NCBI GenBank assembly: GCA_011800155.1
Contig: CM022373.1
Location: 372,001 to 436,000 of the forward strand
DNA length: 64,000 bases
Source: Flammulina velutipes
Taxonomy: Eukaryota > Basidiomycota > Agaricomycetes > Agaricales > Physalacriaceae
Direction of reading: 5' to 3'
This document shows positions 32,438-44,250 of this stretch, in pieces. The first letter of the stretch is position 1, and every line of letters starts with the position of its first letter. The notes below the pieces were generated by a model. That model was given only the letters and a program-made list of their open reading frames with translations, did no database searches and was not told the origin of the DNA. The translations under genes and the position numbers were made by a program.

Positions 32438-34081
32438 ATGTTAGCAATTAACTCACAATGCACGCCAAGATACACTAGAACAGTGCTACGCCGGGCTTTT
32501 CATTCAAAAAATCAGACTATCAATGCCTTCGTGAATACGCCAACTAGCCTGCATCCACCTATCTCATCCGGGCCATTAAAGGACCTCACAGTCGGCGTAA
32601 AGGACAATATATGTACGGCTGAGCTCTTGACAACATGCTCGTCTAATATGCTAAAAGGTGCCGTCGAAGTACGACATCTCAACACAGACTGACCAGGATG
32701 CAGATTATGTATCACCCGTCAATGCGACTGTGGTCGACCTTCTCCAGGCTTCTGGCGCGCAAATCATTGGCAAGACAAACTGCGACGAGTTCGGCATGGG
32801 CTCGCTAAACATCAACTCTGCTCATGGACCAGTCATAAATCCATTCCAACATCCTGAATCCTCACTTCCTTGGACACAAAGAGAGCAAAGATCTGCTGGA
32901 GGTAGTTCTGGAGGCAGTGCCGCTGCGGTAGCAGCTGGGCTTTGCGACGTGTGAGATTGTTCTCATTTTCTCACTGTCGCGTCGACTTAATACGCCTAGT
33001 GCTTTAGGCACAGATACCGGCGGATCAGTTAGACTGCCTGCTGCATATTGCGGCGTTGTTGGCCTCAAACCGTCCTATGGCCTTGTCAGTCGATGGGGTG
33101 TTGTACCATATGCTGATAGCTTGGACACTGTTGGAGTTTTAGCCAGTAATGTCGCCAATGTCCGTCGCGTTTTCGGTTCGTGTTTTTTTTTTCGGTTCCT
33201 TATCACGAACTAAATCCCTTGTAGATGTCCTCAACGTACATGATGAACGGGACCCCACATCCGTTTCTAGCACAGTACGCAAAGATTCTTCGATGAGGCC
33301 TCTGATGGCTTTGCGAATAGGTGTGCCTCAGGTAAATATTTATATGGCAACGTTCAATAATTTACTCAAATGTAAGATAGGAATACTTCCCTCTCGAGTT
33401 ATCCTCTTCAGTTATAGAGGCCACGCGACGAACTCTGGACAGTCTCGAGCGACAAGGAGCAACCATTGTACCCGTTTCCCTCAAATCGACAGCGTACGCA
33501 CTCAGTGCGTACTACGTCATTGCTAGTGCTGAAGCTAGCAGCAACATGGCCCGATATGATGGGATACAATATGGAATGCGTGAACGCCCTTTCTCCTCTG
33601 ACAAGATTGCGGATGTTGCAAGCCTCTACTCCCTCACAAGGACGAAGGGTTTCGGCGAGGAGGTCAAAAAGCGGATTCTATTGGGGGCATATTCTCTATC
33701 AGCCGAGTACGTTTACCGTTGTTTTCGGATTCACCGTTCTTACTGGAGTGAAGCGCGTTCGATAACTACTTTCTTCAAGCTCAACGAGTCCGCCAGCTCG
33801 TCAAGGATGACTTCAATCGAGCTTTCCGTGATGTTGACGTATTGATTCATCCATCTGCTATCCAGACTGCCCCTCGTTTGGACGCATCGAGCGATGACCT
33901 ACAGTCCTACGTCCAAGATGTCCTTACGGTTCCCGCCTCATTGGCCGGTCTACCTGCGTTGAGTGTTCCAGTCCGGTGTCTCGGGGATGGATGGCCCATA
34001 GGCGTTAGTATCGTTGGCAAATGGGGCAGTGATGCGGCGGTCATGCAGGTCGGAGAGCTTATCGAGCATCTCAACCCATAG
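32438..34081 (+). CDS. HER2: Mitochondrial glutamyl-tRNA(Gln) amidotransferase subunit A
   Basis: Six exons (32438-32657, 32704-32950, 33000-33175, 33225-33331, 33381-33706, 33754-34081) join in phase to 467 residues. The start is Arg/Ser-rich ([11 protein letters not shown]), as in mitochondrial presequences. The amidase signature is complete: catalytic Lys in VGVKDNI, then [14 protein letters not shown] and [12 protein letters not shown], which provide the cis-Ser and nucleophile Ser. Later blocks are [18 protein letters not shown] and RYDGIQYG. The enzyme, with GatB (and GatF or GatC), converts misacylated Glu-tRNA(Gln) to Gln-tRNA(Gln) in mitochondria. The first intron only keeps phase with the acceptor at 32703, which gives MLKDYVSP as in relatives. 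Confidence 0.93.
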
Positions 34082-34347
34082 ACCAAGTGCGTGAAGTGCC
34101 TGCCCTTCGAAACAAACCCTCACTATGCACAGTTATATCGTCTTCTATTCTTCGTCGACTTATAGATCAATATGCAATGAACGTCGTTCCTCGAGTGGCA
34201 ATACCACTGTGATGGCGCTAACCTTCCTCGTGCTTATCCGAAGCTTCAGTGATTGAACTCCAACACGGACTTTTCTGGCACCACATGGACGTGACAGGCA
34301 GTCGCATTTAAGATTGAGTAGCTCAGACCACTCTTACTCTCTCCGCG

Positions 34348-37050
34348 ATGAGCGATATCGAGAAACAAGAAAAGCGCAGCAGCGTCGAAGTCGTTGGGAC
34401 GTCAGAAGACGAGCCACATACCAACGGAAAGAATTTTCATTTTGACGAGCATGATTTGGATCGCGTTCAGCGTAGGCTTCAACAGCGCCATGTTCAAATG
34501 TGAGTCCTCTCATTCACTCCGAAGACTATCTGCTTGACGATACCTTGCTGATAGGATAGCAGTACGATTCTCTCCGGATCCCAGTCGACCGTTGTTGACC
34601 GCATTTAGATCGCTGGTACCATTGGCACTGGGCTATTTCTTGGGTCTGGAGGTGCTCTGCGAGTTGCTGGGCCTGTAGGGGCTCTTATCGCATACGCCCT
34701 CGTGGGGACTGTCGCATACTCGTTCGTCGCGCTATATTTCAATGATCCACGCACTAAATGCATACGACTAAAATAGATCTCTGTGTTCTGTTGGCGAGAT
34801 GACGACATGGGCTCCGATATCTGGTACATTCCCGCATTTCGGTATGTCGTATGGCGGAATGAATTCGAACTGTAGGCTGATGCAATGGTTAGCGGCACGT
34901 TGGGTCGACCCGGCTCTCGGATTTGCTGTTGGTTGGGTAAGAGTTGCGCTTCCGTTGACACCGCACATTGAAACTGACCCCGTTTTTATGTAGAATTACT
35001 TCTATGGGAATGCGTGAGTGTCTCAGTGGGACAGCGGGGACTTTCGTGCACTGACTGGGTTCTCAGGATTACCGTTCCCGTCGAAGTTAGCGCTGCGACC
35101 ATCCTCTTGACATTTTGGGATAATGATGTGAGTGCTCAAACAGTCGTAAAACCTTCTACCAGTGACCAACATTGCTGTCTAGACGGGACATGCAGTTATC
35201 TACACCGCTGTCATTGTGGTCTTTATGTGCGCCATCAACATTTTTGGCGTAAGGTACGCTCAACTGGATATCATCCTAATATCCGTCTCTGAAGCCGTGT
35301 TAGATACTTCGGCGAATGCAAGTCCAGTTGGCATTTTGCACGTCGTTTTTAATGAGACCTTTTCAGCGGAGTTCATTTTCTCTATCATCAAACGTAAGTT
35401 ACGTCTTGGAAGGATGCTAAACTGCGCCGTGATCTCTTATCCATTTACACAGTTTCGACTATCATCGGGCTTCTCATAGCAGGACTTGTCATCGATCTCG
35501 GCGGTGGTCCCAATGGTGACCGTATTGGATTTCGTGTATGTTTGTACATTCGTTATCGATATTTGCCACTCATCCATGCCTACTCAGTACTGGAAAGATC
35601 CTGGTGTCATCAATCGACGCGGGCTTGTTTCGAACATCCACACAGACCGCTTCCTGGCCATCCTGTCAATAATCGTCCAAGCTGCTTTTTCTTTCCAGGG
35701 AATGGAACTCGTAGCCATGTAGGTTCTTTGACTAGTCACTCCGTTACTACTTTGTATGCTTATGTTGAGATGTATAGTGCAGCATCGGAGACGGAAAGCC
35801 CGCGACGCAATATCGCAAAAGCCGTTCGGAGGGTATTCTACCGCATCGTCGTGTTCTATGTGTGTTGTCTTCTCAAAGTTCTTGCAATGTCCTTTACGCA
35901 ATTTCAAAGATCCTGGGCATACTCATGATTGGCATGCTTGTTGCGTATGACGATGAATCCCTATTGAATGGTACGCCAGTCCTTCAATCATCCAACCTAC
36001 GAGATTTAGGACCTGACGGTGTGGAATAGACTCTGGAAATGCTGCCCAGTCGCCTTTCGTGATCGCCATCAATCATGCAGGAATAAAAGGTAATCTAGTC
36101 GCCCTCTATCGCTGGCTTTGGTTCTGATGAGTCTTTGATAGTACTCCCACATATAATCAACGCGGCAGTCTTCACCAGTGCATTCTCGGCGGGAAACAGT
36201 TTTCTCTTTTGCGGGTCCCGTATCCTGTACGGTCTGGCCCTCAGAGGTCAAGCGCCGAAATTTTTGACCCGCTGCACGAAGAATGGTCTACCAATTGCTG
36301 CTGTGATGGTTACCGTGAGCTTACTCGAATCGATGTATCTGTAGCATCAACTGACGAACTACGTTTAGTCTTGCTTTTCGCTTCTATCCTTCATGGCGGT
36401 GAGCAATGGGGCGGAAACGGTCTTCAAGTATGTACCTCTGTGGTACCATGTGTATGTTTATGGATTGATGTGTTCATAGTTGGTTTGTGAATCTGTCAAC
36501 CACTGGAGGGTTCATTGGGTGGTTCTGTATCAACTTGACCTATGTGTTCTTTCGTAGGTTCACACCCTCTCACCCAAGTCGTCATACTCATCTACACCAT
36601 ATAGGACGAGGGATGGTCGCACAAGGATTCGATCTTAAAAGCAATGTCTACAACAACTCGTGGCAGCCTTACGTGGCATACTGGGGTATCTTCTGGACAA
36701 TTATCTTCATTTTCGTCAATGGGTACGACGTGTTCTTCGACTTTAACGCGTCTGGTTTCCTCGTATCATGTAAGTCCGTACCAAGATATCTAAGAGCTAA
36801 CAAGCTGACACATTCCAAGACATAAACATCCCCATATTCCTTGGCTTATACGTCGGGTACAAGGTCACCAAGCGGACATCCATATGGAAGGCTGGGGAGA
36901 TGGATCTGGTAACGGTCGGTCTTCCGACGAACCGACAATTGCAATTCCACTCAACCAATTGTCTAGGGCATCCCAACGCTTGAAGAAACCGAAGTGCCCG
37001 AAGTGCCTCCCAAAACGATAGGACAGAAAATTGCTGCGGTCTTATTTTAA
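34348..37050 (+). CDS. Amino-acid permease (APC/AAT family)
   Basis: Twenty-one exons join in phase to 544 residues (first exon 34348-34499, last 36967-37050). The soluble N-terminus is charged. The membrane core begins [17 protein letters not shown], the TM1 signature of fungal amino-acid transporters. About 12 membrane helices follow, with EMTTWAP, a [11 protein letters not shown] loop, [15 protein letters not shown] and a typical late block around RGMVAQGFD and YWGIFW. It takes up amino acids at the plasma membrane; specificity cannot be read. Exons are tiny: 7 nt (34555-34561), 14 nt (35304-35317) and 20 nt (34994-35013). The intron after 35317 is GC..AG (GCAAGT). No stop or frame break is found. 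Confidence 0.92.
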
Positions 37051-37167
37051 GTGTTGTACAACAGATGATGGTATTGATAAGGGTATGGGTGGACGCGGTC
37101 AATACAATGCAATGCGAGAATAGAATAAAACGATGTCGGTAATAATGTAGGTATGAAACGCCGCCGC

Positions 37168-37683
37168 TCATCGGCTCAGCGCGCTTTTAACTCTTTTTCG
37201 CGCACGGAAGACCCCAACGCTCACGGATAATGACATCGCTTGTAGATTGCTTTTCACCGTTTGCTTCTCCTCGTGTTTCCGTGCAACTTGTGCGATCTCC
37301 CCCTCTTCCTCGTCCTCAGCATCCTCGTCTTCGGAATGTGCGCCATCTCCCAACCGAGTTATGGGATAAGCAACGAGATGTAGGTTCGAATTTTTTTTCG
37401 AGAGCCTGTGGCACATGGTGGTTTTTTTGTTGGGGGATGGGGTAGGCGATGGAGAATTCGAATGTGAGGCTGGAAAGCTCGGTGGTAGGGAACTTGAGCG
37501 TGGCAACGAGAACGGGTCGCTGTATTCCATATCGTCTTCCGCAGATGAGGTGTAGGTGGATACAGCAGGGAAATGCCGATAATCTGGGTCATGGGTAATC
37601 CCATCACAATCCTTGTAAACGCGAGGTTGGACTTGTGGCGTAGTGTTTTTGGAGTAGTAGGCGGGATCCAGGATGCTTTGCAT
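37168..37683 (-). CDS. Hypothetical acidic/Ser-Pro-rich protein
   Basis: An intronless frame of 171 residues from ATG at 37683; an in-frame extension to 37863 exists but is probably leader. The N-terminus is DPAYYSK-like. The middle is Ser/Pro-rich with basic patches, followed by an acidic run (DEDAEDEEEGE) and a basic end with a possible nuclear signal (RARKRVKS). No known domain is recognised. It is convergent with the permease, about 120 bp apart. Composition and an upstream spacer suggest a real gene, but there is no homology evidence from the sequence alone. Confidence 0.5.
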   Translation of the reverse strand: MQSILDPAYYSKNTTPQVQPRVYKDCDGITHDPDYRHFPAVSTYTSSAEDDMEYSDPFSLPRSSSLPPSFPASHSNSPSPTPSPNKKTTMCHRLSKKNSNLHLVAYPITRLGDGAHSEDEDAEDEEEGEIAQVARKHEEKQTVKSNLQAMSLSVSVGVFRARKRVKSALSR

Positions 37684-38106
37684 TTTGAAGACGCGAAAAA
37701 TGTTATGGGGAGGGTCTAGGAAAGGGAGACATGTTATGCATCGCGTGGTTTTATATGGTGTCGGAATGTCCCAAGTTTGGACCGGACTTTTCGCCCTGTG
37801 CTGTGCGTCACAATGCGTCACGATTCGATGTCTAAATTTGTCAGAGATACTTTCGGCTCCCATTCCGCCGTCTCGAGACTTGAATTATCCGCACTGTGAC
37901 CGATAAGAGGGGTACCAATAGACTCAGTATTACATTATTCAATGTGCGTCCAGTGTCTCTGCCAGCAAATTAGTTCAAGACCGTGAAAGTAGACAACCCG
38001 GTAAATAACTTGTGATTATGATCACCGGTCCGTGGCGCACCCAATCAATCCAACTTGAAATTATTTGCTTTGCACTCCGATACCGTCCGTTAATTAAAAT
38101 CCAGGT
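37684..38106. other. Spacer
   Basis: The spacer holds the 5' side of the acidic hypothetical gene and the 3' side of the DUF924 gene, both minus strand. No other feature is seen. Confidence 0.4.
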
Positions 38107-39024
38107 TCACACCCGCTCGTCCGACAATTCCTCCCAAGTCCCCCTCTGAATGTGCTCCTTTGTCCTGCGAACCTCCTCCTCTGTCATCGGCGATCTCCCC
38201 ATATCCTTCGTCTTCCTCATGAACTCCTCCTCCTCCTCCGTAAACTCCCTCCCGTTCCCCTCGTTCCTATACGGATATCGCCCATACTTCGCAACAATCG
38301 GATAATGCACGTCGTAAAGTCTAAATATCCAAAAGAAAAACTCTGCAAACCTATCCGGAGGAGCACCCTTCTTCATCATTCCCAAGAGCATCTCCGAGAA
38401 CAGGAGCTCGTCCTGCCGGTCCTCATCCCTCGTATCCCGTCCTGGATCTCTCTGACCCGAATACGCTTCAATCTCCCTCCGCATCTCCTCCAAGCGTCCC
38501 TCCACAAGGACATGGTCCCCGGCATCCTCGGAATGGATGAACGGTGCATACATCAAGAACCGGCGAAACATCACGTCCTCGAATGAATACCCCAACGCCG
38601 CCCACTGCCTCGTGGAGTCGGGGAACGCACCGCTGGCCAATAGCGTCTTCACAAACTGCTTGCTGATATGGTCGAAATAGCCATAGACCCAGCTAATGTC
38701 CATGCCGTGGCTGTACAGAATTCGAGGAGCTTGGTCTATGAGCAGAATAAGCGCCAGGACGCGTTCTGGATACACAGGATCTGCAGGCGAGGGAAGGTAG
38801 CGAGTTAGGTCAGGAATCGCTGGGCGCAAGCTGCTTAGGGGCTTGAGCGCTTGGAAATGAACGGTGTCGAATACTTGTGGCGTGTTATCCGGATCACGAG
38901 CCATTATGAGTTTCGTGGCGTACTTGACGTCCACATGCCCCTTCCATGGGAAAGTATAGTCCAGGACGCTCTGAAGAAGGGCGGGATTGAGGATCTTCGT
39001 TAGGTCGACTGGAGGAGGCACCAT
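38107..39024 (-). CDS. DUF924 family protein
   Basis: An intronless gene of 305 residues from ATG at 39024. It has the family core: RVLALILLIDQAPR, an aromatic helical region, and the C-terminal YDVHYPIVAKYGRYPYRNE block, corresponding to the GRFPHRN-type motif of DUF924 proteins. The protein is all-helical by composition and ends in a charged Glu/Arg tail. Bacterial and fungal members have no firmly established function. The upstream in-frame extension to 39054 lacks an ATG and was not used. Confidence 0.8.
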   Translation of the reverse strand: MVPPPVDLTKILNPALLQSVLDYTFPWKGHVDVKYATKLIMARDPDNTPQVFDTVHFQALKPLSSLRPAIPDLTRYLPSPADPVYPERVLALILLIDQAPRILYSHGMDISWVYGYFDHISKQFVKTLLASGAFPDSTRQWAALGYSFEDVMFRRFLMYAPFIHSEDAGDHVLVEGRLEEMRREIEAYSGQRDPGRDTRDEDRQDELLFSEMLLGMMKKGAPPDRFAEFFFWIFRLYDVHYPIVAKYGRYPYRNEGNGREFTEEEEEFMRKTKDMGRSPMTEEEVRRTKEHIQRGTWEELSDERV

Positions 39025-39260
39025 GAGGGTAAGGAACAGAGTCGCTGCGCCCAAATTTATCTCTAGATCACTGGGTGATTGTCAATCCTTGACCGCAGGT
39101 AGGCATTGATTACAAAACAACGAAGGGTGTACAGCGATGGCATATGAATAAAAAATGCAGGTGGATAATGAGACATGGTGAAATGATGACAGAACGAGAG
39201 GAAAGCGTACAAATAAGCAAGATAATAAAAAATAAAACATGAATAGAGGGAGACGAAGCA

Positions 39261-42200
39261 TCATGATACGGCGACAGGCGGCGCTGGCACCGCCTTTGGG
39301 GGTAGTTGCGACTTGGTTGCCCAGTTGAAGATGTGGCGCATGTCGTTGTTCGGAGGGTTATCGGCGGGCTGCTTGGGTTCGACGAGTAAACTGTATCGAA
39401 CAATCAGACATCAAGTGTGCAAAGACCAAGGAAAAGACAAACCTGCGACGATACAGGTCCTGGAGATCTCCATGATGCTGCGAGTTTTGGAAGATATAAT
39501 TAAGGTATATCTGTACTTCAGGTATAGCTTTGAGGTTGTAGGGTACTTGGAAGCGTTGCATATCTAGATGCACAATCAGTATCTCTAGGATTGACAAGGA
39601 AGAAGAGCGATAATACCTTGCACGATCCTCGCTAGCTTATGATATTTGTTGAAATTTAGAAGCTTCTTCTCAGGATTCAGTGGCGACACTCTGTGCGAAG
39701 GATTTCCTTCGCGACAAAACGTGACATCAGTGAGATAGAGACCTGCGCCAAGTTAGCACCACAACCAACATTTCATTTTCGGCTAGACGTACCAAGGAAG
39801 GGAACAGCAGGAGGAGCTGTATTGCGAAGCTTCGATCGATACTCATGGTAGTTACGACCATGGTCCGCGAGACGACGCATTGCTTCTAACTGCAGTTTGT
39901 TCTTCTGCGGAAGACCCTATATAGAGATGAGCACCGACCCAGTATACGCAGATGACCACTAACCAGCCATGTTTGCCGTAACCGTGAAATTGTCGATGAA
40001 TCCAAAGCTGCAAGCATAGACCGTGGTGTACTGTAGTTGTTCAGAGACGAGCAGCGCTGCGAATGGTCCGTTAGACAAGGCCAAATATAAGGTTATAGAA
40101 AACATACGTCTGCGACTTTGATGAAGAACTTGATGAGACCCATCCGTTTCTTGATATCCGGCTCGTTCAAGATGCTCTCCATTACCCACCCAGTAATGAT
40201 GGTGCTCAGCGAAGTGAGCCCCTTCACATTAACATGAGGCTTCGCGCCATCCTGTCCACACTCCAGGATCTCCTCTGGCTGTATAGCACAGTACAAGTTG
40301 CACTCCATAATTGTGAGCTGCCGGGCAAGTTCCAAAGGATCAAAGTCCGTGATCGCGATAGACGAGAAGTTCTTCGCTCGAAGAGCCGTAAGCAAACTCT
40401 TCGTCATGGCGGGTCGAGGGATTTCGGAAGCGACAATAGATGGCGGATTGATGGACATTCCTGGATCTCGAGAACGGTCGCCCTTCGGGCTGATGGTGTA
40501 GTCCTTCGAAGACGACCGTATGCTGAAAAGTTCCATGATGCGCTGAGCAGGAGAAGGGAACACCGTTCGAAGTTCCAAGTCAACGAACTCGGTAAGCTTG
40601 TCCGCAGCGACATCGTCGACCTCCGACCGCCAGTACATCTCAACCCACGACTTGACAAAGTTCGAGACGCGGAGTCGAACGGGCAGGGCCTTATGCTGTT
40701 GCCACAATTGGAGGTCCGCGATATTAAGTTCTTCAGGAGGGGATAAATGCCACCGCTTGATGAGTGCATCAGCCAGTTCCAGCGGGGAAGAGAAAATCCG
40801 GAACGTAAGGAAGAATACCGCAGAGAAGGCAGCATCGACGAGAATATTGTGTGGTGTCAACTTCTCGACAAGGACGTCAAGGGTTGCCCCAACAAGGATG
40901 CCATCCGCGTTGTACGCGATTTCGTCCATGGCGTACTCGTGTACATTCAGCCACGCCAGGGGATCCTCGTCTATAGGCTCGAGAGGGAGTCCAGGTAGAT
41001 CGCCATGGAGAATCTTTTCCTCCAAAGACTTGGGGGCTGCCCGAGGATGCACGCTTCCTTCCCAAGTTGTTCCATCGTCCGTGCGAGCGAACGAAGACGG
41101 AGAAGGCAAGTCTGGTTCGACAGGACCATGCACGATCATCAGCGAGGTAAGAGATTGCGGCTCGTCTGGAGACGTCAGGTCGGTACCACGTGATGCCATG
41201 GAGGATGACTTGGACGCCGCACTGCTACTCTCCGACCCGGAGGATTCGTCAACTCGAACGGGGTTCTCCTCTGCATGGAGAGTCAGGTCATCGTCTCCAC
41301 GATGTCTGATGACCAGGTCATCCGAACTGATAGACCGCCCCAGAGAACGAGGTTGCGCATCGACGTCAAAGACTTGGCGAGTGTGCATGCCCAAGTTGAA
41401 ATGCTGAAGCAAAAAGGGCCTCCAACTCGTTGACCAACTGAGGCACATCCGTACCGCCGCCACACAATCAGCACCAATCTTCAACGCATCGGTCGCCGAT
41501 TTGAGCAACGTCTGCCTCTCGTCCTCCTCCGTCACTGAATACGGCAATGGGAGGGTCAGCATTCGAACCGACTCTGCCAAGGTACTAGTGACATTGTATA
41601 GCCCCTCTTTGGCAATCTTCAAGTTCGCCAGCCTGTTGTCTGGAATATCGGGGTGCGTAAGGACCGCCTCCACGATAGTCAAGAGCTTGCAGACGACCTC
41701 GACGACCTCCCGCACCAACTCGTACATATGCCCAGTGCTCGACGCATGAGACGTGCGAGAGTAAGAATGGACATGGCCAATGAAAGCTGCAATGGTTGAT
41801 AGATAGTGGTCATGGGCCTGGCGTAGCGCATCAGCCACCTGCGTAGCGGAACAGAGCCCGGACGGGAGAGGCGGGCGAGGGGGTAATGAGACTGAGTCCA
41901 TTGAAGAAAACGAAGAGGAGGATGCACTGCTGCTGACAGAGGATATGTTCGCCCGGTGCCCCTTGAGGACCATTGAAAGGGCGGGATTGTGGCCGACCCA
42001 AGAACGATTTGGCAGGGGAGGAACTGGCTGGTCGCTGGTATTTGCCCGCGGTCGAGTCTTTAGGTCTCCCATGCTCTTCGCTCGTATAGGCGACATGGAC
42101 GGGGAATCAAATCGCACTGGCGACTTTGGACCCGGAGCTCGGGGATACACGTCTGACCAGGTCTCCTCCATGCCTCCTGCCATAGAACCCAAGGATTGTC

Positions 42201-43212
42201 TCTTCTCCGGTAACTCGATGCCACACTGCACCGCGACAGCGAGGAAACGCCGCATGTGTGAGAATACTTGACCACCCAACCGCAACATTGCTTCTACTTC
42301 CAGCTCGAGGCTGTCGTCATCATCGTAGTATTCCTCGGAGGCCCGTTTCGCCTGGGCAACGAGGTTTGCAAGAACGGCGAGAATACCGCGTCGCTCGTGT
42401 GCCAAGGGCGGAAAGCGCTGTAGAATAGGCGCGTCCCGGAGAAGCGTATCGGTGGAACTCAGGATGGAACGGACGCATGATATGATGCATGCGGTAGACG
42501 GCTGAAAATGATGCACCCTGTTGTTTCCCACGGCGTTTTGGAGCAGTGATAAACCATGTAGGAGGGGGACCATGATAGGAGGGCAGTACGCATCAGATTC
42601 TGTATCGGGGACAGACACCGTTGGTCGCTTCGTCTTCTGAGATGAAGCCCAGGACGAGGACTTTGAGTGGTTATGTGATTTGCGCTAGATGAAACAATAA
42701 GACGGAATCAAAAAGGGCAAGTTAGGAGGTGATCGACGTACTGTCAGAATTTCCGTGACATCTTCCTCCTCTTCGGGATGGATATTGACATAGTTGCTGG
42801 GAAACCAGCCACGTCTGCCTTCGAGCTCGCCGTCCCACCAGCCGCTGTTGTCGCGATTGAGAACGTGGATAACCTGACCAGCCTTGAAGGAGAGACAAGT
42901 GGCGTTTTGGTGTTGGGGATTGTAGTCGTGCATTGCTAGAACATAGTCTGTCATGGGACCCAAGGTCTCGTCGAGATCGAGACTTGTTTTCGGACTCTGT
43001 ATATCCTGTTGTCGCGTCAAGGACGAGGAAGACGACGAGCTTGATGGCATCGGGGATACAATGGAGAGTGTCGATGCGTCGGACGCAGTAGAAGCACTTC
43101 GTAGCCGGCCCGGCTGGCGGTCGTATGGCGAAAGCGTGTCGCGCTGGCGGGACGGGCCAGGACCGAGGCCAGTGGTCGCAATCTGCAGACGGGCGGGGTG
43201 TGTGGTAGGCAT
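39261..43212 (-). CDS. SH3-containing Ras guanine-nucleotide exchange factor (Cdc25/Sos type)
   Basis: Seven exons (43212-42742, 42684-40108, 40056-39964, 39916-39793, 39742-39617, 39563-39443, 39390-39261) join in phase to 1213 residues. Near residues 90-150 lies an SH3 domain (ALYDY-like AMHDYNP, GWWDGELEGRRGWFPSNYV). A long helical and Ser-rich middle follows. The RasGEF N-domain is around IADLQLWQQHKALPVRLRV, and the catalytic CDC25 domain starts at DPLELARQLTIME, with NYST, LRQTWL and FLGLYLTD. It activates Ras by GDP release, upstream of cAMP or MAP kinase signalling in fungi. Domain order and length match the CDC25/STE6 class. The intron between exons 2 and 3 falls inside the catalytic domain. 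All motifs look intact. Confidence 0.93.
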
Positions 43213-44167
43213 GGGTAGGTTGGGTAGACAGTGTGAGGCGTTATGGTCGTGCTGCCCGCCAATTAAGCATTGCAAAAGGGGTATCACGGAAAACGACGTA
43301 CTGGCTGCTCGCTATGCTATCGATGCTGGGTATGAATGGTGCGGAAACGACGCGTTCGGTGCAGATTAAACTTGGGGCAGCCGCAGGGTATGTAGCACCG
43401 TAGATGGTAGTAGGGATGTGTGTCCGTGTCGTCCTCGTCGTGAACCACAGAAAATGAGGCAGGCAGGATAAGGCGTTGGAAATGGAGCAGTAAGAATACA
43501 AATTGACAATCCAGAAAGCCCCAGCAGAACCAAAAAGAAAAAAAAGAGCAGGAAAGGCGGGCGACAATGGCGGGATATTGCGGACGACGAGGACGTCGGT
43601 GGGCGCAGCCACGGAGGAGGGAAGCAAGGGGAGGGGGATCCTGGCCGTTCGAAATGAAGCAGTACTCGCAATTCAACATTTCCAAATACGGTTATTTATT
43701 TATTTTACGCGACTTAGACCAAAGTTCTTCTCCTCCGTCCTCAATCCACGCAATACCTCTCTTACGAAATGTAGGCACAGGACGCTTCTACACTAAACAG
43801 ACTCTGCTCCTCTTACTACACCTCGTCGGTCATCTCTGGCTTGTAGTCAAGGGCTCATGTCCCTTATTATCTGCCTTTTATATTCACTCCCGCTCTCTGG
43901 TGATACTTCTGACGGCACACTGTATCTGTGATTGCTCTAACTCTATACAGAGCCTAAATCTGAGAAACGCTAAAGGGAAAACTATCGTCCGCCGTCTGAC
44001 GCGCTTCCACTTCCGCTGATGTAGAGGATCCTTCTTGCCAGCTTCTTGCTGTCTGTCCAAAACATTCGTTGTGTCAATCCTGCCCTCATCCCACGACATA
44101 CCAGTAAATTTGACGGCGTCCACACCTTACTGAAGCCTCGAGGTGAGCTCTCCTTTCTCACAGCTCC
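43213..44167. other. RasGEF upstream region
   Basis: About 950 bp between the RasGEF start and the tRNA gene. Several overlapping open frames on both strands exist, but none shows domain features, and low-complexity pyrimidine/purine runs explain them. It probably holds the RasGEF promoter and leader. Confidence 0.4.
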
Positions 44168-44250
44168 GGCGCTATGGTGTAGTGGCAGCACTTGGGATTT
44201 TGACGCCACACGTATTTCCCACAACCCAGGTTCGAACCCTGGTAGTGCCT
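44168..44250 (+). tRNA. tRNA-Gln (anticodon TTG), 12-nt intron
   Basis: The mature sequence is identical to the gene at 12661-12738. The intron here is 12 nt (CGCCACACGTAT), in the same position one base after the anticodon. The acceptor, D, anticodon and T stems all pair. A T run near 44270 is a plausible terminator. Flanks differ from the other copy, so the two are not a recent local duplication. Confidence 0.92.

Noticed and set aside
32641..32703. Apparent frameshift in GatA exon 1 to 2
   Set aside because: Using the acceptor at 32703 instead of 32693 restores the phase and the expected SP-x-x-ATVV block, so the gene is intact.
40598..41407. Long plus-strand open frame of 269 codons
   Set aside because: It is antisense to the RasGEF exon 2, Ser/Arg-rich from the complement of biased codons, and shows no domain.
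43241..43796. Several overlapping frames on both strands upstream of RasGEF
   Set aside because: There is no start context, domain or splice support. They are explained by pyrimidine-rich leader sequence.
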